A stretch of 33,595 nucleotides of DNA from Hondaea fermentalgiana (Eukaryota > Sar > Bigyra > Thraustochytrida > Thraustochytriidae). The position numbers were made by a program, and so were the translations under genes. The DNA lies in contig NPFB01000121.1 of assembly GCA_014084085.1 (NCBI GenBank), forward strand, positions 168,309-201,903, in the 5' to 3' direction. Positions 23,958 to 33,322 of this stretch are shown piece after piece; position 1 is the first letter of the stretch, and every line of letters begins with the position of its first letter. Below the pieces are notes generated by a model that was not told the origin of the DNA, ran no database searches, and saw nothing but the letters and a program-made list of their open reading frames with translations.

Positions 23958-24576
23958 GACGTAACAGCGCCGCCCTCGGGGAGACTGAGAGCGGGGAGTA
24001 GGACGACCTGCTGCTGGCCGGGGTGGACGACGCGGCGTGCAGAGCGTGGAGAGCGTGCTCGACGCGCTCGGCCCGACGGCGACGTGTTGGGCGGCATGAA
24101 ACGATGGATGCCGGGAAGCTGGAGGGTGGGCTTATGTTCGGGTTTGGAGGACGCAGAGTTGGGGAGATACCGGGTGACCCAGGTGTGGCAGAGGCCGTCG
24201 AAGAGGGACATGGCCATCGACACGGAAAAAAGAAGACGGAACGTGCTCCGCAGAGGGTCGAGGTAGGTCCGCGAGGACGATCATGGGGGACCAGCGCGTG
24301 CGCACACACGCAACGTGCCCCGTGTCGAGGACTCTTTGCCGCCGATCACAATTTGCTCGGGAAGACGACATTTGGTCGTCGGACGCATCATCTTCGGACC
24401 CATTTTGCAAGCAACAGCTACAGTCGTTCGATGTCCATCCTTTTCTTCGCAGAGTGAGCTGGCTGATCCTCGGCCTCAAGACCTGCAGCTGCAGCTAGCT
24501 AGCTAGCTAGTTGCCTGTAGCTCATCGAACACACAGTCAAGCCCATTCATTCCCTTCCTTCTCAGCCAGCCTGCCT

Positions 24577-24591
24577 AAAATGGGTTGCGCA
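24577..24591 (+). repeat. 15-bp direct repeat, copy 2
   Basis: Second perfect copy of AAAATGGGTTGCGCA, 634 bases after the first. Confidence 0.8.
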
Positions 24592-24656
24592 ATGAATGAA
24601 ACGCACAAAACACTGTGATCAGAAGGAGTGATGCCGAGCAGAAGACTGCCATTGCG

Positions 24657-24680
24657 GAGGGCGGGGCGGGGCGGGGCGGG
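24657..24680 (+). repeat. G-rich tract with G-quadruplex potential
   Basis: Runs of three or four G separated by single C (GGGGCGGGGCGGGGCGGG), about 150 bases before the host gene start; may also act as a GC-box cluster. Confidence 0.6.
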
Positions 24681-24770
24681 ACAGAGCAGGCCCGCTCGGC
24701 GGCGCTTCGGCGCGTCGTGACATCGAAAGACTGGGGGTAAATAGAATCGGCTGATAATAACAGTCCTAAT

Positions 24771-24790
24771 TGCGTTGCGTTGCGTTGCGT
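24771..24790 (+). repeat. TGCGT tandem repeat
   Basis: Four perfect copies of TGCGT, 40 bases before the start codon of the proline-rich gene, in its 5' untranslated or promoter region. Confidence 0.85.
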
Positions 24791-24829
24791 TGAGACCTGC
24801 GACTGGCACTCGCGCCGCTGCAGGTCGCC

Positions 24830-27800
24830 ATGGACGACCTGCAGCCACCGCCGTCGCCGCCGCCGCCATCACAAAACCTTAAAAAAGACGGGGACCGTGG
24901 CAATACCGAAGTGGAAAAGGAGCCTCAGGTCACCGCGCACAAGAAGGAGACGTCGAGAATGCCGCCTCCTCCACCCACGATGCCGCCTCCACCGCCGGGG
25001 CCGCCTCCGCTGCCAGGTGCTAGACGTGGCGTGCTTGCGAAACAACCACCACCACCGCCGCCACCACCCCCTTCGTCACCGCCGCCGCCAAGCAAATTGC
25101 CGCAAGCTTCATTGTCCCCTCCTCCACCACCGATGCCGCCACCGTCTGGAGCAGGAGCAAGCAAATTCACGCCGCCGAGTGCACCGCCAGCAAAGTCATC
25201 AGCCTCTGCGAAGAATGACGAACCGCAGCATCAGCAGCGGTCTGCCATCAAGTCTGTGGGGTCTTTGCGCAGACCAATGCCACCGCCCAGCGCCGCGTCA
25301 CTCCCTCCTTCGCCTCCACCACCTCCGCGAACGCCATCTTTTCCATCCCCGCCCCTTGACGACGCAGATGGCTTTGAACTTGCGCCTCCTCCCTCATCGA
25401 GTGACACCAAAGTGTACCAAGGCGAGCCGCAGCAACCTGCTAGTGAAAGCACGACGCCGTCATTCAGATCCTTTGGGCGTAAAATCCGCAACCTCGTCGT
25501 GGCCACCAAAGAATCGCCCGCACGTGGCGAGAAAACCAATGCCACACGCCCACAAACAGAGAGCCCAGCGGCAACGCGACCGTCAATACTCAACTTGGTC
25601 GACCCACCAGCGCCGCGCGCAAATGCGACGCGCCCGCCCCCCGGTCTGGGACTCGAAAGAACGTTTTCCGGGACTTCAACCCGACGAACACCCTCCAAGT
25701 TTCTGGAGCGGTCTTCCTCCGCGCGCGCTCCGGATGCCGTTGCAGATATGGGCCCCAAATCTCCATTGTCCCCTGAAGCTACACTTTTGCAGGAAATGAT
25801 GCACGTCGCCAATGCGCGATCAAACATGGCTGCGCCTCCGCCTCCCCCACCTGGACTTGAGGCCGAGATGGCAGCCCCTGATACGCTTCTTCCGCCCCCT
25901 GGAATGTCTGCATCTGTGAACTCATCTGATAGCACAAGTAGCGAGACCAAGGCAATGGATGTCCCGTCGCCGCCTCATTCGCCTCCTGAATCTGAATCTG
26001 ACTCTGAAATTGAGGGCGAGCCGTCGCAAAAAACCTTGGAGACGCCCAGGGCTACATTGGATTTGTCGAGCCAGCCTTCGCCCTTGCCACCAGACTCAGC
26101 GAATACGAGCGATGAGGACACGGCCGACTCATCTCGACGGTCCTCATTTGTTTCCGAGATCGGAGAGAACCAGAATGACAATGTACAAGAAGAGGAGGAC
26201 ATCTTCAACGTTCCTCCTCCACCGCCACTCGACAGCGCTTCGGGGTCACGCCCGTCTTCTGCATCATCGCAAGCCTCTACGCCTGCACCCTCGCCGCCTT
26301 CACAGCCATCTCAGATTGAAATGCTATCGCCACCTTCCCCTCTTGACTTGGAGAACCTTTCACCAGCACAGGATCAAGCAGTAAGCTCCGAGGAAGACAT
26401 TCCATCGCCTCCGTCGCCGCCTCCAGAGCTGGACGAGCCCGAAGTTCTGCAAGCCCCTCCGTCGTCAAGTAATAAGAGTAAAGGAGGAGTGACGCTTCGT
26501 AGCCTCATGTCTTCTTCCTCCTCTTCACCTTTTTCAGAAAATTCTACTCCTCGCGATGAACACCACGCCTCGGAAGGGTCCGAGTCTTCTTCGTCGAGTT
26601 CATCGCCCGACACATTTGGGGAATACGACCTCTCGTTTCCCACGCCTGGAATGCACATTTTGCCTTCTTTGCGTGAAGAAGACGAAGAGCAAGTCGACGA
26701 CGATGACGACGACGACGACGACGAAGAAGAGGACGTCGATGAAGAGAAAGCTGCAGTCAATAACCAGAGTGACCCGGGCTCAGATGGAGCGGAAAAACGT
26801 GATGAATTGGGTTCGCCTGCTGGGCCACCGGAGTCTCCCAGCGAGTCTAAGCTCAATCCGCAAGATCATGATCGTGAGGCATCGGCAACAAGGACGTCAT
26901 CTACTGCACTCGAGCCTGCGACGCGCCAGTCCACGTCCACAAATGCGGACCAGGGAGTTGAGGCACTACCATTGAGCGAGGTTGAGACGGCCACTAATCG
27001 TGAATCCATCGCCGAGCCACCGTCGCTCGATATGGAAGTCGGTGCCCCGCCTTTGCCCCCAAGAGTAGCCAGGAAGAAGAACGAGGCATTTGCTCAAGAC
27101 AGAAATCTGCACTCTCACCGTCCTGCAGCTTCAGAGTCGCTTCCTTCGGTTCCCGCGCCTCCGACACTAGATACGGACGTGGGCGATTGGCCAACGCCTC
27201 CCAGTGACGACGAAAGAGAGAACGAAAATTTCGTTCAGACGGAAGACATGCAAACATCTGGTGATGCAGCTCCCGACACGCTGTCCTCCATTCCCGCACC
27301 TCCAATGCAAGATGTGCATGTGGGTGAAAGCGGCAAAGAGGTCGGGAACAGCGATTCCTCGAGGTCAGAGATGGGATATTCGCCTTTGTCTTCGTCTGAG
27401 ACGCCTCTAGATGGTACTAAGAGCAAAAGGATAAACCCAGCAGCTCATGACGCGCTGCCACCTTCCACGTCCTCCCCTTCGCTTGCAGCCCTGACATCAC
27501 TGCCGCCACCTCCGGGCCCGCCTGATGTTGGCGAAGAAGAAGAAGAGGAGGAGTTTGATGCTGGATTTTGGCTACCACCACCGCCAACTCCACCTTCATT
27601 CAGGAGAGCTGATGGAGATTTGGGAGACGAAGATCACACGCAAAAAGAACCGCATCAGGCACTGTCTGCACTCACGCTCGTCTTGAACAACAACGAGGGC
27701 GATGATGATGATGATGATGATGATGACGGCTACTTGGACCCTCATACGCCCGAAGACTCTCCCCCGGATGAGCCTGCGTCTCCACGGGATCCACCGAGCG

Positions 27801-29128
27801 ATCCACTTCCAGAGCAGCGGCTCGGTGAACAGGTCGCAGTAAGGCCGGCAAGTCGACAGCAGTCTCGTGTCCAGAATCCAGAGGAGCAAGCACATCCCGA
27901 GACGGACTCGCTGTCTTCTGGAGACATGGGTCCACCACCCTCGCATAGTCCGCCAAGTGCAGCGAGTCAAGACGAAAATGGCAATGTGCAGGCAACCCCG
28001 CCGCGGCACCCGCCTCCCAAACTTCGTGGCGAAGAGTCTGCGGGAGCAGGATCTCGTGGCCCAGTCTCTACCCTGGATCGTCTTTGTGTGTGGAAATATC
28101 ATACCACAGAGGAGGATTCCGACTCTTTGAGCTCGAGCGGGAGTTGGCTTCGTCAGGTTCACCCACCGCCGTATGATCCTCGCGAGGCAAGTCGCTATGA
28201 GAGCTTTGCGTCTTCACGTCCTCGCGCCGCGTCGCGCGAGGATATGAAAAAGGTGGATGCTGTGGTGGATCGCATTCTCGAGCGGCGCAGAGCTCGGCAA
28301 GGTGTGGACACGCTGCTCGCGCCTCGTGACCCAGAGCGTCGCGTTCGAAAAGAACCCTATCGACCTGCTGCGTCTTCGAGCTTTGCGCCACCTGCACGGA
28401 GATCTAACAAGGAGGGCCTTCGATCCCAGCGCCTGCAGATGCAGACGCAAAGGCTTGCGCACAAGGCATGGTCAAGTTTCTGGGACGAAGGGGATAGGTA
28501 CAATGACGAAAATGCTCTGTCAAGAGCGCGCATGGCTCTTCTTAGAGGCGAACAGGTCGAGGAAGGCAAGGGCAACGAGGACAGGGAAAATGACGACGAA
28601 TTTGAGGCGGCGTGGCGAGCCGTCGCTCGGCGTCGAAGCCGACGCGCTCCTCTGGAGGTCTTTGGCGATTCCGGCGTCTTGAGTGAGATGCAGGGCGTAC
28701 AAGACGCAATGAGCGAACTTTTACGTCCTCTTGTCCTGGGCACGGAAGTCTGCATTCGCACGGGTGGCAAATCGCAGAGCTGGGAACGCTGTACCATGTG
28801 GGTAAATGAGACTCTTGAAAATCTTTGCTGGGCACGCACTGAAGTGTCCTCTCCTCGACGTCGGCGTTTGACGTTGCTTGCGACGTGCAGTGTGCGACTT
28901 GGCAGCGTGGATTGCATAAATGCCGGTGGGCACGATTCTCCCGTGAAGCTATGTGCAAAACAGTACACGTTACGTTTTGGAAAAAAATGGCAAAACGGCG
29001 ATCGCGAAAACAAAAAAGAAGATGTTCTTGCCGTGGAGCTTGCACCATTGGAAGACTCGCCGGTGAGCAAAGAAGATTGGCTTCTTGCCCTGTCACTAGC
29101 GTGGAATCTTGCAGCGTCGCGCTACTGA
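24830..29128 (+). CDS. Large proline-rich disordered protein with C-terminal PH-like domain (host)
   Basis: 1432 residues in one uninterrupted frame. The first ~120 residues are dense in polyproline (MPPPPPTMPPPPPGPPPLPG), typical ligands for profilin, SH3 and WW domains. About residues 130-1090 are Ser/Pro/Asp/Glu-rich and disordered, with poly-Asp/Glu tracts near 26692-26750 and 27698-27726 and repeated PPxPP-type segments. About residues 1095-1290 are charged and helix-prone. The last ~130 residues look folded: WERCTMWVNETLENLCW, a run of beta strands, and a final helix with a conserved-looking tryptophan (EDWLLALSLAWNLA), as in PH domains. Probably a cytoskeletal or membrane-signalling scaffold. 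The ATG has a good context (GTCGCCATGG). Confidence 0.75.
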   Translation: MDDLQPPPSPPPPSQNLKKDGDRGNTEVEKEPQVTAHKKETSRMPPPPPTMPPPPPGPPPLPGARRGVLAKQPPPPPPPPPSSPPPPSKLPQASLSPPPPPMPPPSGAGASKFTPPSAPPAKSSASAKNDEPQHQQRSAIKSVGSLRRPMPPPSAASLPPSPPPPPRTPSFPSPPLDDADGFELAPPPSSSDTKVYQGEPQQPASESTTPSFRSFGRKIRNLVVATKESPARGEKTNATRPQTESPAATRPSILNLVDPPAPRANATRPPPGLGLERTFSGTSTRRTPSKFLERSSSARAPDAVADMGPKSPLSPEATLLQEMMHVANARSNMAAPPPPPPGLEAEMAAPDTLLPPPGMSASVNSSDSTSSETKAMDVPSPPHSPPESESDSEIEGEPSQKTLETPRATLDLSSQPSPLPPDSANTSDEDTADSSRRSSFVSEIGENQNDNVQEEEDIFNVPPPPPLDSASGSRPSSASSQASTPAPSPPSQPSQIEMLSPPSPLDLENLSPAQDQAVSSEEDIPSPPSPPPELDEPEVLQAPPSSSNKSKGGVTLRSLMSSSSSSPFSENSTPRDEHHASEGSESSSSSSSPDTFGEYDLSFPTPGMHILPSLREEDEEQVDDDDDDDDDEEEDVDEEKAAVNNQSDPGSDGAEKRDELGSPAGPPESPSESKLNPQDHDREASATRTSSTALEPATRQSTSTNADQGVEALPLSEVETATNRESIAEPPSLDMEVGAPPLPPRVARKKNEAFAQDRNLHSHRPAASESLPSVPAPPTLDTDVGDWPTPPSDDERENENFVQTEDMQTSGDAAPDTLSSIPAPPMQDVHVGESGKEVGNSDSSRSEMGYSPLSSSETPLDGTKSKRINPAAHDALPPSTSSPSLAALTSLPPPPGPPDVGEEEEEEEFDAGFWLPPPPTPPSFRRADGDLGDEDHTQKEPHQALSALTLVLNNNEGDDDDDDDDDGYLDPHTPEDSPPDEPASPRDPPSDPLPEQRLGEQVAVRPASRQQSRVQNPEEQAHPETDSLSSGDMGPPPSHSPPSAASQDENGNVQATPPRHPPPKLRGEESAGAGSRGPVSTLDRLCVWKYHTTEEDSDSLSSSGSWLRQVHPPPYDPREASRYESFASSRPRAASREDMKKVDAVVDRILERRRARQGVDTLLAPRDPERRVRKEPYRPAASSSFAPPARRSNKEGLRSQRLQMQTQRLAHKAWSSFWDEGDRYNDENALSRARMALLRGEQVEEGKGNEDRENDDEFEAAWRAVARRRSRRAPLEVFGDSGVLSEMQGVQDAMSELLRPLVLGTEVCIRTGGKSQSWERCTMWVNETLENLCWARTEVSSPRRRRLTLLATCSVRLGSVDCINAGGHDSPVKLCAKQYTLRFGKKWQNGDRENKKEDVLAVELAPLEDSPVSKEDWLLALSLAWNLAASRY

Positions 29129-29509
29129 GACTTTGTATTGTAAAAGTTTATTATTTTTTCATGTCTTCGTGTATGCATGCAAAGGAGACAAGAGTGATGC
29201 TGACAATTAATGAGGATTGTCACCGAGCGCAGTACGACTCGAAAGGAAATCGGCAAGATGAAAATAGTGAAAACGAAGAAAGAGATGTGCTCGGCGCGGA
29301 GCTTGTTGCCGAGTGTGGGACGATTCGAAAGGAAATAGGCGAGATGATCATGGTGAAAAAGAAGAAGAAAATGTGCTCGGCGTGGTATTCGCACAGAACT
29401 CTTGTCTGCAACCCTGAAAGACAGACTTCATTCTCGATTCTAGTCGTGGACCCTTTTAGCGTCGCGATCTTGAGAACACATTGGGCTATCCTTTTGTAGA
29501 AGTACAAGC
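29129..29509. other. Intergenic region between convergent host genes
   Basis: Holds TTTATTATTTTTT just after the stop of the proline-rich gene and the two-copy 86-base-period repeat. Frames here on both strands are products of that repeat and show no coding signature. Confidence 0.55.
29235..29382. repeat. Imperfect tandem duplication, period 86
   Basis: 62-base segments at 29235-29296 and 29321-29382 align without gaps with about ten differences. Both begin CGAxTCGAAAGGAAAT and end ATGTGCTCGGCG. They lie in the 3' untranslated region. Confidence 0.75.
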
Positions 29510-30946
29510 TCATTCTTTGGATGTTTCCGTTTCCAGCTTTGCGCGTTTTTGCATGTAGGCTTGTAAGAGAACGGGCGTGAAGACGCGGATGACGTTTCGA
29601 TCGTCGCCGAGCGTGCATAATTTTTGGAACACGTCTTCGATAGAGTCACGTGGGAAGACGTCAATATTTGTTCCCGGGGCATCGGCGTCGAGGATAAGAG
29701 CGTCGAATTGCATGCCAACCTGGAGTTTGCCAACCTTGTCATCAATGTCAAGCGCCTGTGCACCGCCGAGGGTAGCGAGGAAAAAGGCATGGCGATAGTC
29801 GATAATGTGGTCACCATCGAGGTGCGCAGTGCGGGCCTGAATGGCGCCTGCCTTGGAGGCGAGAACTGCAGAGCGCATGGCATTAAACATGGAGGGACTG
29901 TATCCGCCTGCAACGTCAGTGCCCAGACCCATGAGCACGCCTTGCTTGAGTAACTTGGCGACGGGAAGATAGCCATGCGCAAAGAAAAAGTTTGAAAGCG
30001 GGCAATGGGCAATGGCAGCACCACGGGCTTTGAGTAGAGCAAAATCCGCGTCACTCATGTGCACGCCGTGCGCCATGACAGCCCCCTTGCGCAAGAGGCC
30101 CGCGGCGTCAAAGAGAATAGCGTCAGAACCCTCGCCAGGGTGCAAGGCTGCAGAAAATTCGACCTCATCGAGAGACTCACTGATGTGAGATTGTACGTTG
30201 CAGTCATACTGTCGTGCGAGATCGCCAAGGCCTCGCAAGAGCTCCGGGGTGCAAGTGGGTATAAAACGGGGAGTCAAGACAGGCAAAGCCATGCCGGCTT
30301 TTCCGGCTTGACTTTGCTTGAGATTGCGCACAAAGTTCTCTGCATCCTGGAGCGCAGACTTGGTGTCTGCCTCTTGATAGCCTTGCTGGCCGTTGCGATC
30401 CATGCTGACTTTCCCGACGAGAGCGCGCTGGCCGAGACGAAAGCAAGTGTCGGCAAGAACTTGGCTCGAGGCGTTATGAAGGGTGCCAAAGTACATGGCG
30501 GTTGTGGTTCCACAACGAAGCGTGCGCGCGACGATTCTCTCGTAGACTTCTGCAGCCTTTTCGACGTCTTGAAGCGCCTTCTCGGCAGGAAATGTGTAAT
30601 CCTGGAGCCATGACATGAGCGGTTTGTCCGTGGCTGTCCCGGTGTACGAGTACTGCGGCGCGTGAATATGCGTGTCGATAAAGCCTGGACAGAGCATTTG
30701 ATGCTTTTCGAGGCGGATCACCTTTTGCGCCCCGTTCACGATCTCCCCGGCCTCGGCAAGCGGGCCGACGTGGATAATGATCCCTTGCGCGTCGACGCAG
30801 ACGCACCATGCCTGACGAATGACGAGCCAGGATTCTTGCGCATCAGCATCGTCTTTGCTCTGAGCGTCAGCGTCCTTGTCCCGCTGCACGTACGGCGGCC
30901 TTTCGCACTGCACGAGCGTGCCGCACACGGCGAGGGCGGCGGCCAT
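29510..30946 (-). CDS. GDA: Guanine deaminase (host)
   Basis: 478 residues, slightly longer than most family members. The metal-binding motif PGFIDTHIHAPQ (H93, H95), the later QSHISES, AHGVHMSD and LGTDVAGGYSPSM stretches identify it as a guanine deaminase of the amidohydrolase superfamily. It converts guanine to xanthine and ammonia with one zinc ion in purine breakdown. An extra D/A/Q-rich insertion (DKDADAQSKDDADAQ, about residues 23-37) is unusual. Start at ATG 30946, 45 bases from the divergent methyltransferase ATG. No intron seen. Confidence 0.92.
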   Translation of the reverse strand: MAAALAVCGTLVQCERPPYVQRDKDADAQSKDDADAQESWLVIRQAWCVCVDAQGIIIHVGPLAEAGEIVNGAQKVIRLEKHQMLCPGFIDTHIHAPQYSYTGTATDKPLMSWLQDYTFPAEKALQDVEKAAEVYERIVARTLRCGTTTAMYFGTLHNASSQVLADTCFRLGQRALVGKVSMDRNGQQGYQEADTKSALQDAENFVRNLKQSQAGKAGMALPVLTPRFIPTCTPELLRGLGDLARQYDCNVQSHISESLDEVEFSAALHPGEGSDAILFDAAGLLRKGAVMAHGVHMSDADFALLKARGAAIAHCPLSNFFFAHGYLPVAKLLKQGVLMGLGTDVAGGYSPSMFNAMRSAVLASKAGAIQARTAHLDGDHIIDYRHAFFLATLGGAQALDIDDKVGKLQVGMQFDALILDADAPGTNIDVFPRDSIEDVFQKLCTLGDDRNVIRVFTPVLLQAYMQKRAKLETETSKE

Positions 30947-30991
30947 GGCGGCGGCAGATCAAGAACTGCCGGGTTTCCTCCACACGCTCAC
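30947..30991. promoter_or_regulatory. Short divergent promoter
   Basis: Only 45 bases separate the start codons of guanine deaminase (minus) and the BCDIN3D-like gene (plus). A shared, TATA-less bidirectional promoter is likely, with untranslated leaders or a later start on the plus strand. Confidence 0.4.
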
Positions 30992-32026
30992 ATGTCAGGA
31001 GTCGAGGGGCGAGAGGCCGAGCCCGAGGCTTTCGAGAGCAGGGCTGCGCGCGGAGCTGCAGGCGCAAAGCTCGCGAATGCCTCGCTGAGGCGCGCAGAGG
31101 TCGAGCCCGCGTCCGAGACGTCGGGAAAGGCGGTGCCGACCACGAAAAGCACGTGCACGATGACAACAACAACGACAACAACAACAACAACAACAAGAAC
31201 AGGATCAACAGGAGCAGGAACAGCAGCAAGGAAGGCAGCGACGGGTGCGACCGGTGTCGAGCTCGGCAGGTCAGAGGCGCTTGCGCGTGTGCATCCGCAA
31301 GGCGCGCCTGATGGCCATTTGCTGGGCAATTTCGCTCAGTATTACACGTTCAACCCACCAGCCGCACGACTGGCGGAGCTGCCGGAGACCTTTTGGCAAG
31401 GCGTGGTGGAACGCGCTGGCGGCAAAGGAGCTGCGGTGCGAATGCTGGATATCGGCTGCAATGATGGCACTCTTACTCGCGAGTTCCGTGCAGCACTCTT
31501 GAGCAAGGGCGGCGCAAGCAAGGTCGAGGCCTTTGGTGTAGACATTGATGCAGATCTCATTGCGCGCGGCCAACGCATGTACTCTGCGGACGAGGTGCAG
31601 CTTGTCGCAGATGATGTAGCCGCGCATGATCACGAGGCACAGATCGTATCAACAGCGAAGGCGTATGATTTGGTGACGTGCTTTGGCGTCACCATGTGGG
31701 TTCACTTGAACTATGGGGATGAAGGTCTGCTTCGACTTTTGCGTCGTTTGGCGCATTGCACGCGTGGCTCTCTTGTAATTGAGCCGCAGCTATGGAAGAG
31801 CTACAAGAATGCCAAACGGAGGTTGCGCCGCGCAGGTGCAAACATTCCCGAAAGCTTTGTATCGATTGGCGTAGGTAGCCAAGAGGAGCTGGATGAGATG
31901 GTGCATTGCGCGCTTTCATCTCACTTTACGGGGCACACAAAGTTAGGAACGACAGCGAATTGGGGTCGCAATGTCTGGGAGTACTTTGATCATTCGAGTG
32001 ATGAGGCTTCATTAGGAGGCGAATGA
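30992..32026 (+). CDS. BCDIN3D: BCDIN3D-like RNA 5'-monophosphate methyltransferase (host)
   Basis: 344 residues from ATG 30992. A low-complexity N-terminus with a threonine run from ACA repeats is followed by GNFAQYYTFNPP, SAM motif I (VRMLDIGCNDGTLTREF), the acidic post-I site (VEAFGVDIDADLI), the domain core (LVTCFGVTMWVHLNYGDEGL) and the Bin3 signature (LVIEPQLWKSYKNAKRR). BCDIN3D methylates the 5' phosphate of tRNA-His and of some precursor microRNAs in animals; 7SK capping MEPCE is the sister group. The shorter length and domain order fit BCDIN3D better. The frame is open upstream to 30662 but overlaps guanine deaminase. ATG 31160 is an alternative start. Confidence 0.85.
   Translation: MSGVEGREAEPEAFESRAARGAAGAKLANASLRRAEVEPASETSGKAVPTTKSTCTMTTTTTTTTTTTRTGSTGAGTAARKAATGATGVELGRSEALARVHPQGAPDGHLLGNFAQYYTFNPPAARLAELPETFWQGVVERAGGKGAAVRMLDIGCNDGTLTREFRAALLSKGGASKVEAFGVDIDADLIARGQRMYSADEVQLVADDVAAHDHEAQIVSTAKAYDLVTCFGVTMWVHLNYGDEGLLRLLRRLAHCTRGSLVIEPQLWKSYKNAKRRLRRAGANIPESFVSIGVGSQEELDEMVHCALSSHFTGHTKLGTTANWGRNVWEYFDHSSDEASLGGE
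31163..31199 (+). repeat. ACA trinucleotide repeat coding for threonine
   Basis: About eleven mostly ACA/ACG codons in the disordered N-terminus of the BCDIN3D-like protein. Confidence 0.9.
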
Positions 32027-32290
32027 TTGACTTGAATTGGAAAGTTTATCTGCGCGGTCACACAGAACTTGCAAAGGCAGAAGCCGTGGAGGTCGTTGGA
32101 GGCGAGATTTTGCGTTTGCATGCTACTCTCACATACATCATGGTGCAGTGAGGGTATGTTTGCGAACTAGAAGTGCCTACGTTTGAAGAAAACGCGTGTG
32201 GTCGCTCTGTTGACAAAGAAGCACTCAAATGTATCCTAGTATGGTACAGCTTTTATTCTATTTTTTTTTTCTAGCCAAGGTGAGGAATGA
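32027..32290. other. Intergenic region between convergent host genes
   Basis: Contains CTTTTATTCTATTTTTTTTTTCTAG at about 32248-32273, which reads as AATAAAAG poly(A) signal for the minus-strand gene. No other gene or RNA is seen. Confidence 0.5.
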
Positions 32291-33322
32291 TCAAGATGAT
32301 GCAGCAGTGGGGGGAGGAGATGGAGATGCGGAGGCTTGGAAAGTAGGATCAGCAGCCATGAGCATGTCGAGGGCAGAGGGATCCATGTTGGGAAATTCGC
32401 AGTCGAGCGCACGATGGCCGAACTTGCCGCAATTATGACAATGATCGTGGTCCCGGTCGCACACGTAGCCCGAATTCGAAATCTCGGCGCTGCGACGCTT
32501 GCACCCGGCGGCATCAAAGTTGTGAAAGGCGCAAAATTCAACGCCAAGATGGTTTTGACGGCGCGGAGCTCGCGTGGGACGACTTTTGGAGGCTGCCGCA
32601 GATCCATCGATATCGGCAAAGCGAGTTCGAGCCTCAGCTTCGAGCTGGGCCCAGCGCGCGGCATCGAATCCGTTGGTTTCGAGCGCCTTTTCGTAGAGTT
32701 GCTCGGACTTGATGACAATGAGGTGAAAACGGAATTTGACGGCAAGGAAGCGGACCATGGCTACGACAGTTTCGAACTCTCGGTTGCCTCCAATGTCGAG
32801 AAAGACAACGCGGCGACGGACGTCAGGCGCCGCTGTGAGCTCCTTGACTTCGTCGGCGACCATCCACCACTCTGTGAGTACGTCGATGCCTCGAAAGTTG
32901 TGGTCGGGGAGGTCGCGCATACAGGTCCTGATGCAGAGTTTGGCCGTGTCGATGCCGATGAAGTGTGCTGGGCTTTTCACGCGACGAACGATTTCGCGCG
33001 AGCACATGCCGTGCGCGCATCCGACCTCGAGCACAAAGTCGGTCTCTTCGAGGAGGTCGATGGCGAGCTTGCGGAAGGTCTTGGAGCTAAAGCACACGAC
33101 GCCTCTGGCAGGGTTCTTTTCGAGGTCGTCTTCGCTCTGCGCGCGGTTCTCCTGCACGAGCGACTCGATGAGGTCCGCGCCTCGCGTGTGCTTGGAGCAC
33201 TCCTCGATGTGCGTCCAGGCCACACGCGGGACCTCGGGCGTCGCCGCCATGCTGTTCTCCTCGTCGCGGGTGGTTGGTTCTGGCGACTCGCCGGCACGTG
33301 CGGGCGCGTCTTGCTCCTCCAT
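32291..33322 (-). CDS. SAM-dependent methyltransferase-like protein with zinc knuckle (host)
   Basis: 343 residues from ATG 33322, the first ATG in frame. A disordered N-terminus of ~40 residues is followed by a Rossmann-type SAM motif I (VLEVGCAHGMCSREIV) with a second strand FIGIDTAKL, and RVVFLDIGG as a later strand. A basic linker (RPTRAPRRQNH) leads to a Cys/His cluster: FCAFHNFDAAGCKRRS, then a CCHC knuckle CHNCGKFGHRALDC. The C-terminus is A/S/P-rich. Zinc knuckles bind single-stranded nucleic acid, so an RNA methyltransferase or RNA-bound regulator is likely. I do not recognise the exact family. Confidence 0.75.
   Translation of the reverse strand: MEEQDAPARAGESPEPTTRDEENSMAATPEVPRVAWTHIEECSKHTRGADLIESLVQENRAQSEDDLEKNPARGVVCFSSKTFRKLAIDLLEETDFVLEVGCAHGMCSREIVRRVKSPAHFIGIDTAKLCIRTCMRDLPDHNFRGIDVLTEWWMVADEVKELTAAPDVRRRVVFLDIGGNREFETVVAMVRFLAVKFRFHLIVIKSEQLYEKALETNGFDAARWAQLEAEARTRFADIDGSAAASKSRPTRAPRRQNHLGVEFCAFHNFDAAGCKRRSAEISNSGYVCDRDHDHCHNCGKFGHRALDCEFPNMDPSALDMLMAADPTFQASASPSPPPTAASS

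Larger units (their letters stand above)
23265..24829. other. GC-rich junction region without a convincing gene
   Basis: About 1.5 kb between the last viral gene and the first host gene. It holds a CT microsatellite (about 23443-23481), a purine run (about 23636-23663), AGCT repeats (24493-24510), a G-rich stretch (24657-24680) and TGCGT repeats (24771-24790). Several open frames exist on both strands, but they are low in complexity, overlap one another and match no family I know. The last part probably contains the promoter of the proline-rich host gene. Confidence 0.6.

Noticed and set aside
23328..24506. Several overlapping frames of 60-180 codons in the junction
   Set aside because: Low complexity, rich in R, P and S on both strands, and in conflict with each other; none resembles a protein family.
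24780..25799. 339-codon R/H-rich frame over the proline-rich gene
   Set aside because: Shadow frame of proline codons; composition is extreme and it has no independent support.
30662..30991. N-terminal extension of the BCDIN3D-like protein
   Set aside because: It is antisense to the guanine deaminase coding region and is not similar to the family.
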